The notes under the pieces are model-generated. The model saw only the letters and a program-made list of their open reading frames with translations. It did no database searches and was not told the DNA's origin. Made by a program: the position numbers and the translations under genes. A stretch of DNA of 64,000 nt from Gracilaria domingensis (Eukaryota; Rhodophyta; Florideophyceae; Gracilariales; Gracilariaceae): NCBI GenBank assembly GCA_022539475.1, contig VCMS01000283.1, positions 43,955 to 107,954 on the forward strand. The letters are read 5' to 3'. Below, one piece after another: positions 54,796 to 62,661 of the stretch; position 1 is the first letter of the stretch, and every line of letters starts with the position of its first letter.

Positions 54796-56805
54796 ATGTC
54801 GTCCCGTCGCAGGAGTGGCGCGCCACGTGCCGCTTCTGTGCCCGGTTCGTCCGGCTTGCCGGCAAGTTTGCCTCCGTTGCCGAAGGACGCACTGGAGGTC
54901 CCAGGCAATGGCGACCCGAAACCGGCTTCCCGGGGCCGCCGTTCTGATAACGGGACCCCACCCACTCGTGGGCCAACTGAAACCGCACCTGCGGCTGATG
55001 CCGCCGCAGCGGTTGACGTTATGTCGTCGCGGTCCGACGAGTATACCCTCCGTGAATTAGAGGCTCAGGTTCGCATCCTGCAGAACTCCCAAGTGGGCCT
55101 CATCCGGGACATTACGAAACTCCGGCAACGGCTCGATGAAGCCGGTGTCCGGGATGTTTCGAGCGACGTCCGTGTTTTACGGTCTGATGTCAACCAGATT
55201 ATGGAACACCGACAGGTGTCGGCTGGTCTGCACGAGCAGGCTGCCGCACGCCTGGACCGCCTGGCTACCCGTCTGGAGACGGTCGAGCAAATCATCGTAT
55301 CTGATGCTGTTGCGCCGGGAGCCCCGGTTTCTGAGGGTTCTCAGCACTCGCGCCGTTCCCGGGATCGTCCGGCAAAGAAGAAGGTCAAGGTTGAGTCTGA
55401 CTCGTCTTCTTCATCCTCTTCTGATGAGGAGGGCCCCAAAAAGGGATCGTCTACCGACTCTTCGGACAGCGCGGAAGAGCGCTCTCGCTATCGTGCATCC
55501 CGTTCGCGGGCTACTGAAGCCACTTCTGGCGTTGCACGAGGCCGTACGAAAGGACGGAGACACCTCGGATTGAAGGAGTTGAAGCCGACAAACTTACTGT
55601 ATCGGAAGCTACTATCTTACCGATATTATCGGCTTGATGACACGACGCCACAGAGGACCCCACGTGGGACTGGCAAAGTGCGAAATCATCTCCGACAAAT
55701 GGAGCTCACGTTAAAGCCCCACAAGTTCTCTGGGGAAGATCCAATTCTTGTCTTGGATTTTCTTAGCCGCTTCGTAGCGGAAGCCGATGTACTTCGGATG
55801 AGTGAGGCACAGGCCTACATCGCGCTGCCGTACTTTTTGACGGGTGTAGCCGAAGATCAATTCAATTCGGTTCGTGGGTCGTCTCGCGCCTCCGAAGGAG
55901 GAGTTACGTGCTGGCCGGAAGCGGTACAATATCTCCTGCGCTCTTACGCGACAGGCAATGCGATACAAGGTGCCATACTCGCGCTACGAGACACGAAGCA
56001 AGGAGCCGAAGAGCCGGAAACCGTTTATTCGACCCGCCTCAATAAGGCTTTCCACAGATGTGGCAACGTGTTCTCCGCAGCCGAGCGGTGTACGATGTTT
56101 GTTGATGGACTGGACCGATCAATTCGGACGTTGGTAGCCCATTATCGGGAGAACAAACGCCGGATTACCTATCTGGAACTCGTTCAATTTGCCCAAGCGG
56201 AGGGAGATGCAGCTCGAGCACGCACTGGTATCAAGGCGCGCACGCGCCGACTCCTTCATGTAGAAGGCCGAGACTCCTCACTGCCTCACTCGCGAGGTTC
56301 TGTTCAAGGGGGTTATGATAACCTGCACCTGTTACAGGACGATGGTTCAATGCCGAGTTCGGAATTGCCGTCGACGACGGAGCAGTCTACAGTGGACGGA
56401 GACCCCGCTCTGTACGCCGGACGTCAAGTCCCGGCATTGCCCGTGCCGCACTCTGGCGGATATCGAAGCCAACGCCCTGGATGGAGGGACCCGTATCCTC
56501 CTCGACAGGAGCGCCGGCCGCCCAACGCGGATCTTCTTCGTCACCTTATTTGTCATACCTGTTACAGGCCAGGGCACATCGCTCCGAATTGCTTAATGCC
56601 CATACGGGATATGGCGAAGATAGTGCCTCAGTATGAGTCGTTGACGCCCGCCGAGCGGGAACGTGTTCCCGACAAATCGTACCTTCGTGCGAAGGCGGAG
56701 ACTCAGCCTGGAAACCAGGAAACGGTGCCATCGAATGGTGGAACTGTAGCCGCCCCTGCGGAATCGCAACCTCCGCAGATTGGCGGCGACGCTCAGAAAA
56801 ACTGA
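54796..56805 (+). CDS. Gag polyprotein of the young gypsy element
   Basis: 669 codons from the first Met after the PBS. Residues 1-75 are Pro/Ser/Arg-rich. A coiled coil spans about 84-170 (LRELEAQVRILQ ... ARLDRLATRLETVEQII). A basic PAKKKVKVE at 192-200 resembles a monopartite nuclear-localisation signal and is followed by an acidic Ser run suited to CK2 phosphorylation. The retrotransposon gag core spans about 255-495 (RRHLGLKELKPTNL, KFSGEDPILVLDFLSRFV, VQYLLRSYATGNAIQGAILA). A CCHC zinc knuckle, CHTCYRPGHIAPNC, begins at residue 586. The stop at 56803 directly follows AAAAAC, the presumed frameshift site into pol. Gag forms the particle and packages element RNA. Confidence 0.93.
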   Translation: MSSRRRSGAPRAASVPGSSGLPASLPPLPKDALEVPGNGDPKPASRGRRSDNGTPPTRGPTETAPAADAAAAVDVMSSRSDEYTLRELEAQVRILQNSQVGLIRDITKLRQRLDEAGVRDVSSDVRVLRSDVNQIMEHRQVSAGLHEQAAARLDRLATRLETVEQIIVSDAVAPGAPVSEGSQHSRRSRDRPAKKKVKVESDSSSSSSSDEEGPKKGSSTDSSDSAEERSRYRASRSRATEATSGVARGRTKGRRHLGLKELKPTNLLYRKLLSYRYYRLDDTTPQRTPRGTGKVRNHLRQMELTLKPHKFSGEDPILVLDFLSRFVAEADVLRMSEAQAYIALPYFLTGVAEDQFNSVRGSSRASEGGVTCWPEAVQYLLRSYATGNAIQGAILALRDTKQGAEEPETVYSTRLNKAFHRCGNVFSAAERCTMFVDGLDRSIRTLVAHYRENKRRITYLELVQFAQAEGDAARARTGIKARTRRLLHVEGRDSSLPHSRGSVQGGYDNLHLLQDDGSMPSSELPSTTEQSTVDGDPALYAGRQVPALPVPHSGGYRSQRPGWRDPYPPRQERRPPNADLLRHLICHTCYRPGHIAPNCLMPIRDMAKIVPQYESLTPAERERVPDKSYLRAKAETQPGNQETVPSNGGTVAAPAESQPPQIGGDAQKN

Positions 56806-56833
56806 GCAAGGGAGCCTCCAGCAATGGAGAGGC
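56796..56833 (+). promoter_or_regulatory. Probable -1 ribosomal frameshift signal (gag to pol)
   Basis: The gag frame ends ...CAG AAA AAC TGA. The sequence G-AAA-AAC just before the stop is close to a slippery heptamer, and pol lies exactly in the -1 frame, open from before this point. About 12 nt downstream CCTCCA-GCAA-TGGAG-A-GG forms a small stem with a GNRA-type tetraloop and one bulge. The first base is G rather than A, so the site is near-canonical, not perfect. Confidence 0.55.
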
Positions 56834-59800
56834 GCCCCCAGCGACGGGGTTTAGCGCGCCTGAGGCTGAGAAGCCTCGCTCCCCGGTCACAATCCTTTCG
56901 AGGAAACTGGCCACTACAGACGTGGACTCTGAGCACCTTGGTGTCTTGCGTCGCCCGTGGATACGGTCTAAGAACAGCCGGTTCCCGGATAGAGTCCTGG
57001 TCATGGCGAAACGTAACTACAAAGTTTACGCCGACCTGGGTGTTTCCGACCAGTACATGGTTCGGCAGTTGTCCGTGCTCGATACAGGAGCTGGGCCAAA
57101 TTTCTTGGTTGAATCAATGATTCCGCCGCACTTGCGGTCTCGCGTTCGTGCGGCGCCGCAGATTGACATAGCGGATGCGAACAATCGGCCACTTTCGACT
57201 GTGGGAGTAATAGACCTGCTCGTCAGGCTTGGCCGCTACGTGGCGAAGCTCGATTTCTTGGTTTGCAAGCAACTCGCTGCGCCGGTTATCCTCGGCTGCG
57301 ACTTCTGTGACCGCTTCGTCGATGCAATTCGACCGCGGAAGCGAACCATCGAAATGGAAGATGGGACTACTGTACCGATCGTTCGGCGTCCCCTGCGCCG
57401 GGCTCTGAAGAAGCAAGTCCCTTTGCCTGCGGCACAGAAGCCTACAGCCGATGAACGGAAGTCTACAAAGCTCCGAGTAGCTCGGCCCATTTCCATCCCG
57501 CCTGAATCACAGGTCTGGGTTACTGTGACCTCCCCACAATGTGGCTTACAAACGGTACAACCGTTGCCTGCGTTACAGGAGAAGCATCAGCTTGCCCTCG
57601 CTAATGGGATTGTTTTCGTCGAACCCGAGAAGCCTTTTCAGGTGCTGGTTGCGAACTTCAGCCGTTTTTCTCAACGGTTGGTTAGGAGCCAAGTTATTGG
57701 TTCGTTGCTTCCGCACCCTGCGGCTATAGTGCCTACTCAGGTTTCTATTGCCGAGGTTCTCGGAATCCTCGAAGCTGAGGAGGGGGAGGCGGAACGGAAC
57801 AATTCCGAAACGACTGGACCGAACAGTTCGTCGGAAGATGCTACGCCGACTTCGTCGGATGCAAATAACCGCAGCCAGTCGAAGGAGGCAATGCCGACCT
57901 CGTCGGACAGTAATGATACGGACCTGAGTGCTGCTGACACGAAGGATAAGGCAGTACAGGAACTGGAGTCTCTGGATCTTGAACATGTCCCAGAGACTCA
58001 CCGCGATAAATTGCGGCACATGCTTGAGGAGTTCACGCCCATGTGGGATGGCACACTGGGTAAGATTGGTATTACCGAACATCGGATTGATTTGCTACCG
58101 AATACTCGGCCCATTTCACAGCACCCTTACAGGGCAGGACCGACAGCTCGGCAGGAGGAGAAAGCTCAAGTTGAGAAGATGCTCCGCGCTGGAGTTATCG
58201 AGCCGGCTCAGTCACCTTGGGCATCGCCGGTGGTGCTCGCGCCCAAAGCTGATGGGTCTTGGCGATTTTGCATCGATTACCGCAAGCTAAACGCGGCTAC
58301 GGTCAAGGATGTGTATCCTATCCCACGAATGGATGAATGCATCGATTCATTGGGCGACGCGAAAGTGTTCACAACCCTAGACGCGAATTGGGGCTATTGG
58401 CAAGTTCCCGTGAGGGCTGAGGATCGTGACAAGACAGCCTTCGTTTGTCATGAAGGATTGTACCGATTCAATCGGATGCCCTTTGGGTTAACGAACGCGC
58501 CAGCCACTTTTCAACGAGCTGTGGATATTTTGCTAGCCCGCTTTAAGTGGAAGACTTGCCTGGTATACCTGGATGACATCATTGTCTACTCCAGCAACCT
58601 GGATGAGCACTTGACCCACGTACGGGATGTGATGCGAGTCCTACGCGATGCAGGCATTACGCTCAAGCTCAAGAAGTGTGAGTTCTTTACCGAAACCGTC
58701 AGGTATCTCGGCCATGTTATCCGTCCGGGACGGCTTTCGATTGACGAAGTACGCGTGAAATCCCTCAAAGAGGCTAAGCATCCGAGGACGCAGACGGAAC
58801 TCCGATCTTTTCTCGGCTTGTGCAATGTGTATCGCCGCTTCATTCCGAACTTTGCGGATATCGCTGCACCTCTGAACGAGCTTCTTCGCAAAGGCCAGCC
58901 AGTCGATCTGGAAGAATTCGACAACCGCAAGGTCGCGGCTTTCTCGTCGCTCGTGGACGCGGTGACATCGCCACCTGTTTTATCCCTGCCTAGGGCTGGT
59001 TTGCCATATGCAGTAGATACGGATGCGAGCGACTACCAAGTCGGCTGTGCCCTATTCCAGACCACCAATGATGGCGAGCGATTGCCAATTGGGTATTGGT
59101 CAAGGAGCCTCAACGTTCACGAGAGGAATTACTCGGTATCCGAGAAGGAGTGCTTGGCAGTTGTCTGGGCGTTACAGACACTGCGGCCCTATCTTATGGG
59201 GACCCGCTTCATTGTCCATACCGATCATTCGGCATTACGCTGGCTACTCTCTATAGCAGAGCCATCTGGCCGCTTGATGCGGTGGAGACTTCGCTTGTCG
59301 GAATTCGACTTCGAAATCCGTTACAAGAAAGGACTCCTGAACACTCAGGCTGATGCACTGTCCCGCTTGGAAACAGCGGCTGAAGCTGCGCCAGTCGATG
59401 ATCTGGAGATACCGTGCTTCCTCGTGGAAGACGGCTCGAGCGATGCCGATGAAGAATCGGAAGGATGGGACATCTACGATGCTGTTTTAGCCGTGTCTGA
59501 CACGCAACCCGAACCGGGCTCTTTCGTACCGATCAAGCCGGAGGAACTCATCCGGGAGCAGCACACCGACCGTTTTTGTACGGAGATTCGTAGTCGTCTA
59601 AACGGTGGAGCACAGTTGCCTTTCGTCGAGAACGACCAAGGATTTCTAATCCGAACCGTCGGAAACAGGCCACAGATTGTGGTTCCGCACTCACTTCAGT
59701 CACGAGTACTGCATTTGTCGCACTACGCGAAGTTGTCAGCCCACCCTGGTGGCAGGAAGTTGTACTACACCTTACGGAAGGACTTTTACTGGCCAGCAAT

Positions 59801-61253
59801 GGCTTTCGACGCGTATGCCACTGTTCGTGGATGTTCTGACTGCGCGAAGAACCGCGTCAAACTGCGGAAGTACTCCAAGAAGTTGGTACTCTTCCCTGCC
59901 AGGGCTCCACTTGAATTCGTGGCAATTGACTTGCTCGGCGAGTTTATCCGCACTCGCCGGGGAAACCGGTTTCTACTTGTGATCACCGACCGTTTTTCTA
60001 AACTGGTACGGACTGTGCCTTTGACGAAGGTTACCGCCAGTGCGGTCGCCCAAGCTTTCGTTACACACTGGGTTTTTGTCTACGGACCGCCGATTGACCT
60101 GTTATCGGACAATGGACCGCAGTTTACGGCTAAGTTCTTTCAGGACGTTTGCCGCATCTTGCGGATCCAAAACTGGTTTACGACAACATACCACCCCCAG
60201 AGTAATGGGCAGGTTGAACGTTTTAACCGCACAATGCTCAATGCATTACGGACATTCGTTGCCGAACATCCGTCGGAGTGGGATCAATACACCGATGCGG
60301 TGACATATGCCTACAATACGCAGGTTCATCGCACTACTCAGATCTCGCCGTTCGAGCTTGTGCTATCACGCGTTCCACCTTCGGTGGCTATCGAGCCACA
60401 GCCAACTTTGGATAAGTTCCCCTCGCCTCGTCTACACAGGGACGCCTGGAAGGCCTGGCTTAAGAACATCATTCCTACAGTTAGGCAAAACATCGATAAG
60501 GCACAAGCCGCGTACAAGCGGAATTTCGACGCACGAATGCGCAGGGATGCCCCTCAGATCAGGGAAGGTAACTACGCCTTCCTACGGAAGGAATACTATA
60601 ACCCGGAAAAGGAGAAGAGGCATAAGCTCTCTCCTATCGCGGACGGCCCCTACAGGGTTATTTCTATCACCGATACAACGGTTGTCCTCGATATTGAGGG
60701 TGAACACGAGCGTTTTTCGCGCGATCGCGTAAGGCCTGCGCCACAGCCTGTTCGTCAGGAAAAGCAACCGGAAACGCCGGACAGCGCTACGCCTACTGTG
60801 GACCAAGCCGCGACAGCGGGAGAGCGCGCTTCGTTGTCAGTCCTGCCGCATCCTAGCCGCGGACTTGCTGATTTGCCGGCAAAGCCGGAAGCTAACCCGC
60901 CAGTCTCGAACGCCGCACTGATGGTCCACACGCGGATTACTGGCCCCTCAGGGATACTCACACCACCCCGACGCTCCACTGAGAAGGGCGGAGGAGAGGT
61001 AAGTCGCTCGATTTCTTGTCGCCCGTCGTCGACGGAAGTGCCTTTGCAGGCCCCGGCGCACGCAAGTCTGGTGAAAGCACGCGACGCGCGACGTACAGCC
61101 GAAGATTCGCCGAAAGAGCGAGAAACGCGCAGTTATCGCGGAAGCCTAAAGAGGAACGCACCACTTCGTGGAGCACGAAGCCGGAAGACGGAAAAGAAGC
61201 CTGTCCAGAAAGACCGTTGTTGTTACGCAGACCCGATTTCGGAGATTTTATGA
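56805..61253 (+). CDS. Pol polyprotein (PR-RT-RH-IN) of the young gypsy element
   Basis: Open from the gag stop in the -1 frame to 61253; there is no ATG near the start, so translation by frameshift is likely (residues here are counted from GTG at 56922). Protease: LDTGAGPN with catalytic Asp at residue 54. RT: FCIDYRKLNAATVKDVYPIP, RMPFGLTNAPATF and YLDD at 549-552. RNase H: AVDTDASDYQVGCALFQT from about 697, and DALSRL at its end. Integrase: zinc finger H-x-x-x-H ... C-SD-C about 930-978, catalytic Asp 1003, Asp 1063 and Glu 1099 (35 residues apart, the D,D-35-E rule). The C-terminal GPY-like segment is DGPYRVISI. A Pro/Arg-rich tail follows. All catalytic residues are intact. The order with integrase last is Ty3/gypsy. 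Confidence 0.95.
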   Translation, partial: SKGASSNGEAPPATGFSAPEAEKPRSPVTILSRKLATTDVDSEHLGVLRRPWIRSKNSRFPDRVLVMAKRNYKVYADLGVSDQYMVRQLSVLDTGAGPNFLVESMIPPHLRSRVRAAPQIDIADANNRPLSTVGVIDLLVRLGRYVAKLDFLVCKQLAAPVILGCDFCDRFVDAIRPRKRTIEMEDGTTVPIVRRPLRRALKKQVPLPAAQKPTADERKSTKLRVARPISIPPESQVWVTVTSPQCGLQTVQPLPALQEKHQLALANGIVFVEPEKPFQVLVANFSRFSQRLVRSQVIGSLLPHPAAIVPTQVSIAEVLGILEAEEGEAERNNSETTGPNSSSEDATPTSSDANNRSQSKEAMPTSSDSNDTDLSAADTKDKAVQELESLDLEHVPETHRDKLRHMLEEFTPMWDGTLGKIGITEHRIDLLPNTRPISQHPYRAGPTARQEEKAQVEKMLRAGVIEPAQSPWASPVVLAPKADGSWRFCIDYRKLNAATVKDVYPIPRMDECIDSLGDAKVFTTLDANWGYWQVPVRAEDRDKTAFVCHEGLYRFNRMPFGLTNAPATFQRAVDILLARFKWKTCLVYLDDIIVYSSNLDEHLTHVRDVMRVLRDAGITLKLKKCEFFTETVRYLGHVIRPGRLSIDEVRVKSLKEAKHPRTQTELRSFLGLCNVYRRFIPNFADIAAPLNELLRKGQPVDLEEFDNRKVAAFSSLVDAVTSPPVLSLPRAGLPYAVDTDASDYQVGCALFQTTNDGERLPIGYWSRSLNVHERNYSVSEKECLAVVWALQTLRPYLMGTRFIVHTDHSALRWLLSIAEPSGRLMRWRLRLSEFDFEIRYKKGLLNTQADALSRLETAAEAAPVDDLEIPCFLVEDGSSDADEESEGWDIYDAVLAVSDTQPEPGSFVPIKPEELIREQHTDRFCTEIRSRLNGGAQLPFVENDQGFLIRTVGNRPQIVVPHSLQSRVLHLSHYAKLSAHPGGRKLYYTLRKDFYWPAMAFDAYATVRGCSDCAKNRVKLRKYSKKLVLFPARAPLEFVAIDLLGEFIRTRRGNRFLLVITDRFSKLVRTVPLTKVTASAVAQAFVTHWVFVYGPPIDLLSDNGPQFTAKFFQDVCRILRIQNWFTTTYHPQSNGQVERFNRTMLNALRTFVAEHPSEWDQYTDAVTYAYNTQVHRTTQISPFELVLSRVPPSVAIEPQPTLDKFPSPRLHRDAWKAWLKNIIPTVRQNIDKAQAAYKRNFDARMRRDAPQIREGNYAFLRKEYYNPEKEKRHKLSPIADGPYRVISITDTTVVLDIEGEHERFSRDRVRPAPQPVRQEKQPETPDSATPTVDQAATAGERASLSVLPHPSRGLADLPAKPEANPPVSNAALMVHTRITGPSGILTPPRRSTEKGGGEVSRSISCRPSSTEVPLQAPAHASLVKARDARRTAEDSPKERETRSYRGSLKRNAPLRGARSRKTEKKPVQKDRCCYADPISEIL
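60996..61004 (+). other. Consensus-like 5' splice site in pol tail
   Basis: GAG|GTAAGT at 60996-61004 is a perfect 5' splice consensus after a complete Glu codon of pol. Splicing to an AG such as CACAGTTAG ending at 61327 would place the next codon in the chromodomain frame, which is open from 61328 to 62086. The acceptor has a weak pyrimidine tract. Splicing is a hypothesis to explain how the chromodomain is expressed. Confidence 0.35.
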
Positions 61254-61528
61254 AGCATCGAAGTAATGAAGCCGTTGAAAACACGGAGGCAACCGCCGCA
61301 CAAGCAGGGCCGACATGCCACAGTTAGGTTCGCAGCAGCCCAACGCTGCACACCGCGCGCACGCTTTCGCCAAGTTCTGGCTTCGCGCGCGATTCCGCCT
61401 CCAGTGGAGGGTGACAACACACGAGCCGGGCACGTGCCCGCTGTAAGGATTGCGGCCGCCGGAAACGGAAATTCGAATTTGAATCGGCAACGCACAGCCG
61501 TGCAACGGCGCAGGCCCCACCGCCAGCA

Positions 61529-62086
61529 ATGCTTGGCAAGGCGTCGCCTCGGCACGTGCCACGGCACCACTCGCTGGCACACCGCATTGCGGACCGTTCA
61601 CCCTCACTTCGGGAGATCTTGCCGGAACGCCGGAAGCTCGCTATTCGAGAACACCGAAGCTCGGTAACAGCCCGACAATACGGGAAGGAAAGCCAGAACT
61701 CTGGAAGCCGGAATGACATGGAAACACCATGGTCAAAATGGCTCTCGCCTGGCGTACAGGATGTCTTGCCGTCAGGACGGAAGCCGAAAGTAACCAATGA
61801 AGCCCACGACGGGAGAGGTAACAACGACACCTCGAGAGAGGATACATCGACAAAGCCGCATCCTGCGCGGAAGGTCCTCGATGAGGAGTATGTCATTGAC
61901 CGTCTGGTAAGTCACGGCTACGCCCCTGACGGGGAACTACTGTATCGAGTCCGTTGGTACGGCTACGCCTCTTCAGAGGATACGCACGAGCCCATTGAGC
62001 ACTTGCCTCGCTCGAAGGTCTTGCAGTACCACCGTCGCACACGGACACCGATACCGGCTACGCTGGACAAGGCCCAAGTGGGTTGA
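61529..62086 (+). CDS. Chromodomain segment of the young gypsy element
   Basis: The frame is open from 61328; the first Met is at 61529. Near the C-terminus (61886-62040) is a chromodomain: EYVIDRLVSHGYAPDGELLY, then RVRWYGYASSEDTHEPIEHL with the aromatic residues (Tyr, Trp, Tyr) at the methyl-lysine-binding positions. Chromoviruses carry this domain at the integrase C-terminus to guide insertion to marked chromatin. Here it is not in the pol frame: pol stops at 61253 and this frame is -1 to it with a stop at 61325. Expression would need splicing, re-initiation or an upstream frame error. The same domain is found next to integrase in decayed element 1. Confidence 0.75.
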   Translation: MLGKASPRHVPRHHSLAHRIADRSPSLREILPERRKLAIREHRSSVTARQYGKESQNSGSRNDMETPWSKWLSPGVQDVLPSGRKPKVTNEAHDGRGNNDTSREDTSTKPHPARKVLDEEYVIDRLVSHGYAPDGELLYRVRWYGYASSEDTHEPIEHLPRSKVLQYHRRTRTPIPATLDKAQVG

Positions 62087-62661
62087 CCACCCACGTTCCT
62101 ATTGAGCGCAGCCGTCTCGAACGGAATATGCCGCCTCATGCGGACAGTATTGCATTACGCAAGAATATGCCGCGTCAAGCGGGTGCAACTAAGTTAACTG
62201 AGATCACTCAGTCGCCTCAGGCGGACCAGGCCGCTCTAAGCGGACAGCTCTTTGCTGAACAAACATGCCGCGAAATGCGGAAGCCACTTACAGTGGAGAA
62301 GAAGATAAAGAAGAAAGAAGCCTAAGAAGAAGGAGAAGAAGCCAGGACACTGGAAGGAAGACTAAGAAGTTTTATCGCTACAGCCGCTTGTGCGGAAAAG
62401 TTACCCCTCTCTTGTGGGCCATTCGCAACAGCCTCAAACGAGGTATTGCCCACTGAGAAGGGGGAGAGCAAGACGAAGAGTTTGAGCCAAGCCAGCACGG
62501 CTGGAGAAGTTTACCTCTAACTATTGAGTCGCCCCTCATCATCGGGGTCTATCGCGGACTACCGTAGCCCGTAGGGGATCGCGAGCCGGGGAATTACGCG
62601 CCGGACGGCCCAGCACCTGGGGTGCCCCCACTACCGGGAGCCCCGGAGAAGCGCTGTGCCG
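62087..62661 (+). other. Non-coding spacer with mini-hairpins
   Basis: No gene seen. Four mini-hairpins of the form CCGC-N4/5-GCGG occur (near 62111, 62170, 62269 and 62384), as well as CCCCTCATCATCGGGG near 62533 and an internal polypurine tract. Confidence 0.5.
62454..62467 (+). other. Internal polypurine tract identical to the 3' PPT
   Basis: TGAGAAGGGGGAGA, the same 14-mer that abuts the 3' LTR in the minus-strand copy (52672-52685). It lies between the chromodomain and the antisense ORF. It could act as a central PPT, or be the ancestral 3' PPT left behind when the antisense ORF module was added. Confidence 0.7.

Noticed and set aside
57120-62395. Many CCGC-N4/5-GCGG mini-hairpins through the young element
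   Set aside because: Within coding sequence these are 4-bp stems expected often in GC-rich DNA; only the run in the 62.1-62.4 kb spacer was kept as a descriptive note.
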